From NCBI RefSeq assembly GCF_050278625.1, contig NZ_JBNNTI010000017.1, positions 1 to 64,000 of the forward strand: a stretch of DNA of 64,000 nucleotides. The letters run 5' to 3'. Shown here in pieces: positions 32,292 through 41,078 of the stretch. This DNA is from Viridibacillus sp050278625 (lineage in GTDB: Bacteria; Bacillota; Bacilli; Bacillales_A; Planococcaceae). The translations under genes and the position numbers were made by a program. The notes beneath the pieces were generated by a model. That model had not been told where the DNA came from. It made no database searches and was given only the letters and a program-made list of their open reading frames with translations. How positions within the stretch are numbered: position 1 is the first letter of the stretch; each line of letters opens with the position of its first letter.

Positions 32292-33864
32292 GGAGTACTG
32301 GCAAAAGCGGTTCGAACTATTGTTAGAGTCTCAACTTGACGAGAGTGAAGACTATTTAAAAGGTCTTGAAGAAGTCTACCGTTATATTTTAGATGAAATC
32401 GAAAAGGATGTTCTTAAGTGGTATTCACGCTTTGCTAAGAACAATGAAATATCATTAGCTGAAGGTAGACGATTACTTAGTTCTGATGAGTTAAGAGAGT
32501 TTCATTGGGATGTAAATAGGTACATCGAAATTGGAGAACAGAATGCAGTGAACGGCTCTTGGATGAGACAACTTGAAAATGCATCTTCTCGTGTCCATAT
32601 AAGCCGTTTAGAATCCTTAAAGCTACAACTGCAACAACAGGTGGAAGTATTGTACGGGCAGCAAATTGAAGGCGTAGAGCGTTTGATGAAAGAAACCTAT
32701 CAAGGTGCTTATTACCAAACTGCATTCGAGATCCAACGAGGATTTAATGTTGGATTCAGTATGCAAGCGTTTGATAGCAGGCAATTACAACAAGTCATAT
32801 CAAAGCCTTGGACTACTGATGGATTAACCTTTAGCGATAAGATTTGGAAAAACAAAAATGAACTAGTGCAAACACTACAAACTGAACTTACACGGTCAAT
32901 TGTTCGTGGAGAATCACCAGATAGAATGATTTCATTCATTCAAAAGAAAATGAAATCATCAAAAGAAAACGCCGCACGGTTAGTAATGACTGAATCGGCT
33001 TTTTTTGCGTCTGTAGCTCAAAAGGACACATTTAAAGAGTTGGATGTTGAACAATATGAGATTGTTGCAACATTAGATGGAAAGACAAGCTCTATTTGCC
33101 AAGACCTTGATGGCATGGTGTTCAAGATGTCTGAATATGCAGTAGGTATAACAGCACCACCTTTCCATCCTTGGTGTAGGACTGTAACAGTGCCTTACTT
33201 CGATGATGATTTTGGTTCTCGTATAGCAAGAGGTTTAGATGGCAAGACGTATCATGTTCCATCGAATATGACGTATAAACATTGGCATAAACAATTCGTG
33301 GTTGATACGCACGGTCAAGAGTATGTGGAAGTCATGCAGAATAAAGACGCGAATTTATCAAGCGATAAAAATCAGTATGAAAAATATAAAAAGATTTTCG
33401 GTAAAGAGTTGGGTGCAAAAAGCTTTGTTGAGTTTCAAGATTTGAAGTATACTAATGGTGATAAGTGGGATGATTTGAAAGTACAAAAGCAGACAACTTT
33501 AAACGCACTAGATTATCGCGATTCTTTTTATGGCATTTTCGGGAATAAGGAAGTTAGAGAATGGTATATATCACATGATAAAAATATAGTGAATAAATTA
33601 GACAAAACTAAAAGTATTAAAGAGCAAGCTATCCAAGCGCATTCATTAAGGAATAAATATAGAACTGAAGCACGCTTGATGATGAGTGATAGAGCAGGGG
33701 CTGAAAACTTAAATGAAACTCGCCCGAATCAAACACTAGAAAAACTGTTAGCTCACAAGAAAAACAAGTACGGTCTTAGTGAAATGGAAGCATATAAGGA
33801 TATAATCAGGAGCTCACAAACTACAAACAAGAAAGTTAATAAATCTTTGGGATTGGAGGAATGA
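32278..33864 (+). CDS. Minor capsid protein (SPP1 gp7/Mu F type) with C-terminal extension
   Basis: 528 residues. The head-morphogenesis domain ends with DGKTSSICQDLDGM and PPFHPWCRTVTVPYF (about 264-305), carrying the CxD...H..C metal-like pattern. A further 190 residues (about 335-528) form a separate helical domain ending QTTNKKVNKSLGLEE, longer than plain gp7. Such C-terminal additions in this family are often toxin- or nuclease-like; I cannot assign this one. Overlaps the portal gene by 14 bases. Confidence 0.85.
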   Translation: MSKSREYWQKRFELLLESQLDESEDYLKGLEEVYRYILDEIEKDVLKWYSRFAKNNEISLAEGRRLLSSDELREFHWDVNRYIEIGEQNAVNGSWMRQLENASSRVHISRLESLKLQLQQQVEVLYGQQIEGVERLMKETYQGAYYQTAFEIQRGFNVGFSMQAFDSRQLQQVISKPWTTDGLTFSDKIWKNKNELVQTLQTELTRSIVRGESPDRMISFIQKKMKSSKENAARLVMTESAFFASVAQKDTFKELDVEQYEIVATLDGKTSSICQDLDGMVFKMSEYAVGITAPPFHPWCRTVTVPYFDDDFGSRIARGLDGKTYHVPSNMTYKHWHKQFVVDTHGQEYVEVMQNKDANLSSDKNQYEKYKKIFGKELGAKSFVEFQDLKYTNGDKWDDLKVQKQTTLNALDYRDSFYGIFGNKEVREWYISHDKNIVNKLDKTKSIKEQAIQAHSLRNKYRTEARLMMSDRAGAENLNETRPNQTLEKLLAHKKNKYGLSEMEAYKDIIRSSQTTNKKVNKSLGLEE

Positions 33865-33866
33865 GC

Positions 33867-34100
33867 ATGATTGAATACAACATATGTAATCAAGCAGATG
33901 AAAATATCTTTGAAAAACAATGTCTAGCGTTGGAAAAGAACATTCCAGAGATAGTTAAACAAGATTTAGTAGTTGATGTTGATAACAGTAAAATCCAAAA
34001 TTATAAACTTGGTACCTCTTTAGTAACAGTCTGCAATGATTATTATGAGAATGCAGTATATGTGAAATCTGAAATAGACTTAGAACAGTTTTTTGATTAA
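33867..34100 (+). CDS. Small protein following the minor capsid gene
   Basis: 77 residues, acidic, mixed alpha/beta. ATG 33867 is six bases after GGAGGA (ATG 33861 is possible). Ends before a terminator. It might be a partner or immunity-like protein for the extension of the preceding gene; inferred from position only. Confidence 0.55.
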   Translation: MIEYNICNQADENIFEKQCLALEKNIPEIVKQDLVVDVDNSKIQNYKLGTSLVTVCNDYYENAVYVKSEIDLEQFFD

Positions 34101-34137
34101 GCACTTCCAACCGATTTGGTAGGGAGTGCTTTTTATT
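34101..34137 (+). terminator. Terminator inside the head operon
   Basis: GCACTTCC/GGGAGTGC stem, 13-base loop, T run. The next 100 bases before the scaffold gene show no gene. Confidence 0.7.
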
Positions 34138-34238
34138 ATGCTCAAATTTCGTCTTTTTCGCTCTCGTAGACGTTAAAGAACGAGTTGCAACACCTATCGT
34201 GGCGTTACACGTTAAAAACGAATTAGGAGGATGTAGAT

Positions 34239-34841
34239 ATGAAAAAAGAAGATTTAGTTGCATTAGGTTTAACAGAAGAACAAGCAGATAAAGTCGTTGC
34301 AGGTTACGGAGCAATGATTCCTAAAACTCGCTTTGATGAAATAAATACTGCAAAAAAACAACTCGAAACAGATTTAGCTTTACGCGATCAACAGCTTGAA
34401 GAGTTGAAGAAAGTCGATGCTGCAGGACTACAAGTAAAAATCACAGAGCTTCAAACAGCTAATACAGAAGCTAAAACAGCGTATGAACAGCAACTGAAAG
34501 ATGTACAGTTATCAAGCGCTATTAAATTAGCACTGACAGGTAAGGCTCAAGATGCTGAAATTGTTGCAGGTATTTTAGATACAACAAAAATTGAGTTAGA
34601 TGAAAATGGTTCTATCAAAGGCGGATTAGATGATCAGTTGAAAACACTGAAAGAATCAAAGCCTTTTTTGTTTGTCTCTGAAGAGGGAGGAGCCCCAGGA
34701 TTTAAAGGCGTTACTCCTGTAGAAGGTGCACAAAGCACAAAAACGGAAACTAAAGCAGGTGATTATGGAAAACAAATGGCTGAGAATTTTTCACAAAGTA
34801 ACAAGGGGCTCGAGGATGCACGTAAATCTTATTTTGAATAA
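34239..34841 (+). CDS. Capsid scaffolding protein (GP20-like)
   Basis: 200 residues. An alpha-helical coiled coil (KKQLETDLALRDQQLEELKK) with the N-terminal LGLTEEQADKVV motif of phage minor structural GP20 scaffolds. Preceded by AGGAGG. Assists prohead assembly. Confidence 0.85.
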   Translation: MKKEDLVALGLTEEQADKVVAGYGAMIPKTRFDEINTAKKQLETDLALRDQQLEELKKVDAAGLQVKITELQTANTEAKTAYEQQLKDVQLSSAIKLALTGKAQDAEIVAGILDTTKIELDENGSIKGGLDDQLKTLKESKPFLFVSEEGGAPGFKGVTPVEGAQSTKTETKAGDYGKQMAENFSQSNKGLEDARKSYFE

Positions 34842-34856
34842 GGAGGAAAAATAAAA

Positions 34857-35213
34857 ATGAGTAAATTTGTTGAAACAACATACACGAACAAAAAAGAAAT
34901 TTTGAAGTTTCCCGATCATTACGTAAATGTTGCGGTCACTGTTTCAGATGCTGGGGTTACTGCAGTAAATGGTAAAAAGATTGTCCCGGCAGGAACAATT
35001 TTAGGTGGTGGATTCTTAGCGAATGAATCTGTACAAGCGAAGAAAACGAACGGAGTAGGTGCGGAAGGTGTTCTGTTCAATGATGTTGACGTGACGTATG
35101 GTCCTGCACCGGGAGCAGCTATAATTCATGGTTTTGTAGCGTTAGAAAAATTGCCAGAAGCACCGTCAGCAGAAGCGGTAACAGCACTAAAACAAATCAC
35201 ATTTTTGAAATAA
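34857..35213 (+). CDS. Head decoration-like protein
   Basis: 118 residues, beta-rich and Gly/Val-rich (GGGFLANESVQAKKTNGVGA). Placed between scaffold and capsid as is usual for decoration proteins. Family assignment rests mainly on position. Confidence 0.65.
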   Translation: MSKFVETTYTNKKEILKFPDHYVNVAVTVSDAGVTAVNGKKIVPAGTILGGGFLANESVQAKKTNGVGAEGVLFNDVDVTYGPAPGAAIIHGFVALEKLPEAPSAEAVTALKQITFLK

Positions 35214-35228
35214 GAGAGGATGAAATAA

Positions 35229-36272
35229 ATGCCAACACTTTATGAATTAGTAAATGCACAAAATATTGCAACGTATTACCAGAACAACCCATCTAATGCG
35301 ATTCCGTATTTAGGAGCCACTCTTTTCCCTGCGAAGAAACAATTAGGGTTAGATCTATCTTGGATTAAGGGGTCCAACGGATTACCAGTAGCGCTAATGC
35401 CTTCTGAATTCGATGTGAAAGCGACTGTTCGTGATCGTATCGGATTTAGTAAAATTCAAACGGAAATGCCTTTCTTCCGTGAATCCATGAGAATTGGTGA
35501 AAAGGATCGTCAAGAACTTAATAGGCTTGCTGCATCTAATTTGGATGGAATGACGCAAACAGTGGTAGCAAACATCTATGACGATGTAACAACACTTGTA
35601 AACGGTGCTGCGGTTCAACCTGAGAGAATGATTATGCAGTTATTGGCGACAGGTAAAATTGGTATTACTGCTAATCGACTTGATTATGATTATGATTACA
35701 AAATGAAGGACGACCATAAAGAAATATTAGCAGGGGGAGCTCAATGGAGTAACCCAGATTCAGAGCCAATCGAGGACATTATGAGATGGCAAGATACGGT
35801 AGAAGATAATACAGGTACTCGACCAACAAACGCCATTTTAACACGTAAGACATTCAGTTACCTATTGAAGCATCCAAGTATTCGATTAGACATGAATCCG
35901 CTGGGTGGCCAAAACGTGATTATGACAGAAGCGCTGTTGAAGCAGTATTTACAGAACAAATTTGGTTTATCGGTAGCTATTTACAACAAAAAATATCGTG
36001 ATGAAAAAGGTGCTTTGCATAATTTTTATCCGGATGACTATTTTACGCTTATTCCAGAAGGTAATTTAGGAAATACATTCTACGGAACAACTCCGGAAGA
36101 ATCCGATTTATTGACAGGTCAGACGGTTGCAGATGTCTCCATTGTGAATACAGGCGTAGCTATTACAACTATTAAAGAACCGCATCCGGTCAACGTAGAA
36201 ACGATTGTATCTGAAATTGTATTACCAAGCTTTGAGACTATAGACAATATCTTTGCTGCAAAAGTTAACTAA
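35229..36272 (+). CDS. Major capsid protein (E family)
   Basis: 347 residues. ITANRLDYDYDYKM, RDRIGFSKIQTEMPFFRES and FYPDDYFTLIPEGNLGNTFY match the phage capsid protein E family (HK97 fold). Strong GAGAGGATG start. Builds the head shell. Confidence 0.9.
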   Translation: MPTLYELVNAQNIATYYQNNPSNAIPYLGATLFPAKKQLGLDLSWIKGSNGLPVALMPSEFDVKATVRDRIGFSKIQTEMPFFRESMRIGEKDRQELNRLAASNLDGMTQTVVANIYDDVTTLVNGAAVQPERMIMQLLATGKIGITANRLDYDYDYKMKDDHKEILAGGAQWSNPDSEPIEDIMRWQDTVEDNTGTRPTNAILTRKTFSYLLKHPSIRLDMNPLGGQNVIMTEALLKQYLQNKFGLSVAIYNKKYRDEKGALHNFYPDDYFTLIPEGNLGNTFYGTTPEESDLLTGQTVADVSIVNTGVAITTIKEPHPVNVETIVSEIVLPSFETIDNIFAAKVN

Positions 36273-36319
36273 GGGAAGTATTCATTTCTCTTTAATTAAT
36301 ATTAAAGGAGGCGATTTTA

Positions 36320-36619
36320 ATGTCAGAAATTAGAGTGACATTTAACCAACACGTCAAGCTAGACAAAGATCTATTCCAAAAAGGAAACACAGTGAATATA
36401 ACTGAAGATGTTTTCAATTCAATAAAAGACTTAGACATAATTGATCCAGGCTATGAACATATAGTAGAAGTTCAAGAAGCGCCAAAATCAATCAATGAAA
36501 TGACCGTTCCTGAATTAAAGCAATTTGCAGATGACAACAAAATTGATTTGGGTGAAGCAAAGAAAAGGGATGAAATTATAGAAATAATCCAAGTCTCTAT
36601 TGAAAAAGGAAGCGAGTAA
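36320..36619 (+). CDS. Small head-module protein with HeH/Rho-N-like motif
   Basis: 99 residues. INEMTVPELKQFADDNKIDL near residue 60 resembles HeH/SAP-type helix-extension-helix motifs. AGGAGG upstream. Located between capsid and connector genes. Confidence 0.65.
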   Translation: MSEIRVTFNQHVKLDKDLFQKGNTVNITEDVFNSIKDLDIIDPGYEHIVEVQEAPKSINEMTVPELKQFADDNKIDLGEAKKRDEIIEIIQVSIEKGSE

Positions 36620-36624
36620 TCGCT

Positions 36625-37011
36625 ATGTTGGATAAAATTAAAGAGCGACTAAGAGCCCTTGGTCTTTCAGTGACGATGGAAGATGATTTTTTATTAGGAT
36701 TCATCAGCGATAAAGTGAAAAGCCATATTAATACACAAACAAATCTTAGTAATATTCCAGTTCCTCTACACCATATTGCAATTGATATGGTTGTAGGGGA
36801 ATTTCTACTTATGAAAAAGAGTATGGGACAACTTATCATTGAAACTCTTGATTTTGGACTGATTGCAAAGACTGTTCAAGATGGAGATACGACGGTTACT
36901 TATGCAATTGATGATAATAACTTGACGGCGGAAGCTCAATTTGATGTATTCATAAGTTACTTAAGGCATGAGGGTTTTGATTATATAGCTTACAGGGTGA
37001 TTAAATGGTGA
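36625..37011 (+). CDS. Head-tail connector (gp6-like)
   Basis: 128 residues. Helical N-terminus (LDKIKERLRALGLSVTMEDD), then IAIDMVVGEFLLMKKSM. Size and order fit gp6/YqbG-type adaptors that bind the portal. Confidence 0.75.
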   Translation: MLDKIKERLRALGLSVTMEDDFLLGFISDKVKSHINTQTNLSNIPVPLHHIAIDMVVGEFLLMKKSMGQLIIETLDFGLIAKTVQDGDTTVTYAIDDNNLTAEAQFDVFISYLRHEGFDYIAYRVIKW

Positions 37012-37367
37012 ATGCTAGAAGGCGTGCAGTTGAGTCACTGTACAAAGGTGAATGCACAGTAAAAGAGAAACGAAGCATTAAGGATCCTATTACACACATA
37101 ACAAGTACAAAAGAGGTTACTGTTCTTGAGAATCAAAAGTGTAAGATATCTTACGAAAAGCAAACATCATCAACCAAAACAAATGCACCAGCCATCATTG
37201 TGCAAACAACAAAGTTATTTATTGCACCTGAGATAGAAGTGAAACCAGGGTCTAAGATTATTGTCACTCAACATGGTAAAACGACTGAATATGCTCGAAG
37301 TGGAGAGCCTGCCATATATACGGATCATCAAGAAATTGCGCTTGAACTATTTAAGGGGTATGCGTAA
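37005..37367 (+). CDS. Head-tail closure (stopper) protein, YqbH-like
   Basis: 120 residues, beta-barrel-like (CTVKEKRSIKDPITHITSTK). Overlaps the connector by seven bases and abuts the next start. Confidence 0.7.
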   Translation: MVNARRRAVESLYKGECTVKEKRSIKDPITHITSTKEVTVLENQKCKISYEKQTSSTKTNAPAIIVQTTKLFIAPEIEVKPGSKIIVTQHGKTTEYARSGEPAIYTDHQEIALELFKGYA

Positions 37368-37888
37368 TGGCTAGATGGGGCAATGTGGATTATCGACAGT
37401 TGCAAAGACTCGCAAAGAAGATGGAAAAGCTTGAACGGGGTAAGTTTGATAAGTTTTGTGAGGCGGCAGCTAAGGAATTAGCAGCACGCCTATTGGCAAA
37501 AGTTATAAGGCGTACACCTGTTGCTGATCCTTCAAAATGGAAAACTCCAGTGCAAGGTTATGTTGGAGGAACACTAAGACGCGGTTGGACAGCGAAAAGT
37601 GAACGTGAAGCCGAACTTTCAGCCGCATTTGGTGGTGGTACAGGTGTTAGTAGATATGCTGAATCATTAAGTATTATCAGACATGGTGACGTATACGAAA
37701 TCGAAATCATTAACCCAGTTGATTATGCATCTTATGTTGAGTACGGACATAGAACTCCATCGCACAAAGGATGGGTAAAAGGTCAATTTATGATGACTAT
37801 TAGTGCTGATGAAGTCGATGCTCAGGCACCGCAGATTGTAGAAAAGAAATTAATGAAGTTTCTTGGGGAGGTATTCGATGCAGATTAA
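37367..37888 (+). CDS. HK97 gp10-like tail completion protein
   Basis: 173 residues. AARLLAKVIRRTPV, GTLRRGW and INPVDYASYVEYGHRTP are hallmarks of HK97 gp10. Shares its first base with the preceding stop. Confidence 0.85.
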   Translation: MARWGNVDYRQLQRLAKKMEKLERGKFDKFCEAAAKELAARLLAKVIRRTPVADPSKWKTPVQGYVGGTLRRGWTAKSEREAELSAAFGGGTGVSRYAESLSIIRHGDVYEIEIINPVDYASYVEYGHRTPSHKGWVKGQFMMTISADEVDAQAPQIVEKKLMKFLGEVFDAD

Positions 37889-38309
37889 TGACGTAGTAAC
37901 AGCTATTGCTATTAAGCTGCACGATACGTTTGGGGATAACTACACAATCTATACAGAATCAATTGAGCAAGGCTTTCAGGAGCCTGCTTTTTTTATTGCT
38001 CTTTTAGAACCGAATCTTAAACAGGCTATAGGTAACAGATATCACAAGACTATCCCATTTGATATACATTACTTCGGTAAAGGTAATATGGATGCTCATA
38101 TCACCGCTGACAAGCTTATGTGTGATATGGAATATATCCAGTGTCTAAATGGTGATCTACTACGTGGTACAAAAATGAGAGCTAACTTAATCGATGATGT
38201 AATGCACTTTTTTGTTAATTACAACATGCACGTATACAAAGAAAAAGAAGCTATTCCAATGATGGAAGAGTTAACAATCCAAAGTCATGTAAAAGGAGAG
38301 GATGCTTGA
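37878..38309 (+). CDS. Tail terminator-like protein (YqbJ type)
   Basis: 143 residues. ATG 37878 after GGGGAGG, overlapping the gp10-like gene. KTIPFDIHYFG and the size fit tail terminator/completion proteins of PBSX-like phages. Confidence 0.7.
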   Translation: MQINDVVTAIAIKLHDTFGDNYTIYTESIEQGFQEPAFFIALLEPNLKQAIGNRYHKTIPFDIHYFGKGNMDAHITADKLMCDMEYIQCLNGDLLRGTKMRANLIDDVMHFFVNYNMHVYKEKEAIPMMEELTIQSHVKGEDA

Positions 38310-38506
38310 TGGCCGAACAAAAGCCAACAGTGAAGACTACGAAAACCGCTGAACCAACTTTTTCGACACAACAGCTAGTTAAGAGTCGTAGATACGCAAT
38401 GCATCGAGACGTTATTAGTGCTTTGCTAAATGATGAAGAACGATATACATTCGCAGAAGTTGATAAGAAAATTAATGTATTTCTGAAAGGTGAGGAGAAG
38501 AAATAA
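38309..38506 (+). CDS. Small tail-module protein
   Basis: 65 residues, YqzN/YkzM-like basic helix region (LVKSRRYAMHRDVISALL). ATG 38309 after GGAGAGG; shares bases with both neighbours. Confidence 0.6.
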   Translation: MAEQKPTVKTTKTAEPTFSTQQLVKSRRYAMHRDVISALLNDEERYTFAEVDKKINVFLKGEEKK

Positions 38507-39816
38507 TGGGATTGGGTGGAGGAACATTCTTAACACAAAACAAAAAGTTGCCAGGCGTTTATATGAACTTTGTAAGTGTGGCTCGAGCAACAGCTTCTTT
38601 GGCTGACCGTGGTTATGCTGCATTACCGTTAGAACTTGATTGGGGTACTGACGAGAAAGTAATGACCGTCACTACTGAAGACTTACAAAAGAATTCACGT
38701 AAAATCTTTGGCTATGACTACACTCATGAAAAGCTAAAAGGTTTGCGTGATCTATTTAAAAACATTCACACAGCTTATATTTACAAGTTGATGAAAAACG
38801 GTGTAGCTGCGACAAGTAACTATGGTAGTGCTGTATGTAAAGGTGTTAGAGGTAATGATTTAAAGTTAGTTATTAGCGCTAATGTTGATGATGTAACAAA
38901 GTTCGATGTATCAATCTATCTAGGTTCATCGTTAGTTGATGAGCAACTAGCGGTTGGTCCGAAAACGGATGATTTAGCGGATAATGATTTTGTGAAGTGG
39001 AAAAAGGGTGTGGCATTAGAAGCTTCAGCAGGAACACCATTTACTGCAGGTTCTAATGGAGAATCAGTAGAAGGAGCAGAACATCAAGAAGCGTTAGCTG
39101 AATTGGAACCATATTCATTTAACGCGTTGGGTTGCTTATCTACAGTGGAAACCATCAAAGATTTGTATATCGCATTTAATCAACGCTTACGTGATCAAGT
39201 AGGTGCGAAATTTCAAGGCGTCGTACACAAGAAGCAAGGTGTTGATTACGAAGGCGTAGTAAGTGTGTTGAATGATGTTGAAGATGAGAATGAAGCATCT
39301 CTCGTGTTTTGGACTACAGGAGCAACTGCAGGATGTGCAATTAATAGATCTAATACTAATAAAAAGTATGACGGTGAATATGAAGTGAAAACGAAAATCG
39401 ATAAAACATTAGAAATGGCTTTATCTGATGGTGATTTTGTATTCCATAAAGTCGGAGACGATATTTGTGTGCTTGAAGATATTAATACCTTTACATCATT
39501 TACAAATGATAAGAATGAAGATTTTTCAAGCAATCAAACAATTCGTGTACTTGATCAAATTGGTAATGATATTGCTCGATTATTTGCTAAAAAGTATTTG
39601 GGTAAAGAACAAAACGATGCAGCTGGTCGTATTTCCCTATGGAATGACATCACTACACATCACAAAGAGCTACAAACGCTACGTGCTATCGAAAACTTTA
39701 AATCTGAAGATGTAACAGTTCAACCAGGTAACCTAAAAAAGGCTGTTGTAGTAACTGACTACGTACAACCAACTAACGCTATGGCCCAATTGTATATGAC
39801 CGTTATGGTCTCTTAA
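38506..39816 (+). CDS. xkdK: Contractile tail sheath (XkdK-like)
   Basis: 436 residues. PGVYMNFVSVARATASLADR at the N-terminus and the C-terminal TDYVQPTNAMAQLYMTVMV are typical of PBSX-type sheaths. Its presence shows the phage has a contractile (myovirus-type) tail. Confidence 0.93.
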   Translation: MGLGGGTFLTQNKKLPGVYMNFVSVARATASLADRGYAALPLELDWGTDEKVMTVTTEDLQKNSRKIFGYDYTHEKLKGLRDLFKNIHTAYIYKLMKNGVAATSNYGSAVCKGVRGNDLKLVISANVDDVTKFDVSIYLGSSLVDEQLAVGPKTDDLADNDFVKWKKGVALEASAGTPFTAGSNGESVEGAEHQEALAELEPYSFNALGCLSTVETIKDLYIAFNQRLRDQVGAKFQGVVHKKQGVDYEGVVSVLNDVEDENEASLVFWTTGATAGCAINRSNTNKKYDGEYEVKTKIDKTLEMALSDGDFVFHKVGDDICVLEDINTFTSFTNDKNEDFSSNQTIRVLDQIGNDIARLFAKKYLGKEQNDAAGRISLWNDITTHHKELQTLRAIENFKSEDVTVQPGNLKKAVVVTDYVQPTNAMAQLYMTVMVS

Positions 39817-39831
39817 GGAGGGAGCTGACAT

Positions 39832-40335
39832 ATGGAAAAATTATTAAAGCTAGATTTACAATACTTTGCTCAGGCGATGAATGCCAAGGATTCAGTAAGT
39901 GCTGCATTAGCTGAATGTTTTGTAACGATTGAGGGTAATCGCTATAACTTCATGCAGATTATAGACTTTGAATCAGAAATTGAAAAAACTAAAACAGAAG
40001 TACCCATTTTAGGGAAGACGGGTAAAGGTTCTAAAGCTACCGGTTGGTCCGGTACATTTTCCGGAACTGCTCACTATAACCAATCTATTTTCCGTGAGTT
40101 GCTTTATCGTTACAAAGAAACTGGTGAGGATGTTTATTTCGATATCCAAGTTACTAATGAGGACCCAACTTCAGCAGTAGGTCGACAAACGGTCATTCAT
40201 AAAAACTGTAACTTAGATGGCGGTGTATTAGCTAAGTTTGATGCAGATGGTGAATACTTAGATGAGCCGATTGACGGTACATTCGACGATTTCGAAATGC
40301 CAGAGAAGTTTAAATTACTTCCTGGTATGCAGTAA
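39832..40335 (+). CDS. xkdM: Tail tube protein (XkdM-like)
   Basis: 167 residues. YFDIQVTNEDPTSAVGRQT and DEPIDGTFDDFEMPEKF match XkdM. Oddly, the N-terminus KLLKLDLQYFAQ is like the peptide that starts many capsid or scaffold proteins. AGGAGGGAG start. Confidence 0.88.
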   Translation: MEKLLKLDLQYFAQAMNAKDSVSAALAECFVTIEGNRYNFMQIIDFESEIEKTKTEVPILGKTGKGSKATGWSGTFSGTAHYNQSIFRELLYRYKETGEDVYFDIQVTNEDPTSAVGRQTVIHKNCNLDGGVLAKFDADGEYLDEPIDGTFDDFEMPEKFKLLPGMQ

Positions 40336-40339
40336 AACA

Positions 40340-40364
40340 AAGGTCGCTTACATAGCGGCCTTTT
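40340..40364 (+). terminator. Terminator after tail tube
   Basis: AAGGTCGCT/AGCGGCCTT (one G-U), five-base loop, TTTT. Confidence 0.7.
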
Positions 40365-40400
40365 ATAATTCAAACAAATAGAAAAGGACAAGGTGATAAT

Positions 40401-40829
40401 ATGAGTAACTTAACAGCATTTTTAGCACAAAACGCATTGGTAATAGAGAGCGAAAAGCACGTAGTATCTAAACGATTTGTCGATGAAGATAAAAAACCGA
40501 TTAAGTGGGAAGTAGGCGCAATTACTTCTGACGAAGATGAATTGTTAAGAAAAAGTCATACAAAACGTATGCCGGTACCGGGCAAAAAGAATGTATTCCA
40601 GCCAACTACCGACTACGATGCATATTTAACAAGTTTAGCTGTTAAATGTACATTAGATCCAAATCTACATGATAAAGCTATACAAGATTCATATGGGGTC
40701 ATGGGTGCTGAAGCATTACTCAAAAAAATGTTGTTACCAGGTGAATATGCCGATTATTTAAAAGTAGTACAGTCAGTTAATGGTTTCGATGTAGGTATGG
40801 ATGAAGTTGTCGAAGAAGCAAAAAACTAA
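40401..40829 (+). CDS. xkdN: Tail assembly chaperone, short form (XkdN-like)
   Basis: 142 residues in the zero frame. DAYLTSLAVKCTLDPNL and EALLKKMLLPGEYADYLKVV match XkdN-type chaperones, which coat the tape measure during tail assembly. The gene ends two codons after a slippery AAAAAAC. Confidence 0.88.
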   Translation: MSNLTAFLAQNALVIESEKHVVSKRFVDEDKKPIKWEVGAITSDEDELLRKSHTKRMPVPGKKNVFQPTTDYDAYLTSLAVKCTLDPNLHDKAIQDSYGVMGAEALLKKMLLPGEYADYLKVVQSVNGFDVGMDEVVEEAKN

Positions 40830-41014
40830 TAGATGGAGGCGATTATGAAGCTAATATAGCGTATTATTGCCTCCATAAATTTCATAAATGGCCTTCGGAA
40901 TTTGACAGCTTACCTAAGTACGAAAAAGCATTAGTTATAGCTGCAGTGCAAATTAAGATGGAAGCTGAAGCTAAGGAAGAAAAGAAGATGAAGAAAAAGG
41001 GTCGAAAGAAATAG
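40401..41014 (+). CDS. Tail assembly chaperone, -1 frameshift fusion (gpGT-like)
   Basis: Zero frame to 40826, then the -1 frame from 40826 to TAG 41012-41014. The extension (IAYYCLHKFHKWPSEF, then LPKYEKALVIAAVQIKMEAE, basic tail) adds 62 residues for about 204 in total. It has no start codon or ribosome site of its own, and its text matches the usual C-terminal part of such chaperones. This makes frameshift expression very likely. Confidence 0.85.
40820..40876 (+). promoter_or_regulatory. Programmed -1 ribosomal frameshift signal
   Basis: Slippery heptamer A-AAA-AAC at 40820-40826 in the correct phase. Six bases further, ATGGAGGC (40833-40840) pairs perfectly with GCCTCCAT (40869-40876), a stimulatory stem-loop. 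Confidence 0.85.
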
Positions 41015-41078
41015 TTATAGTAATATATACCTCCCTTGTTATATGCTAGTTATATATACATAAAAGGAGGTTATCCCC

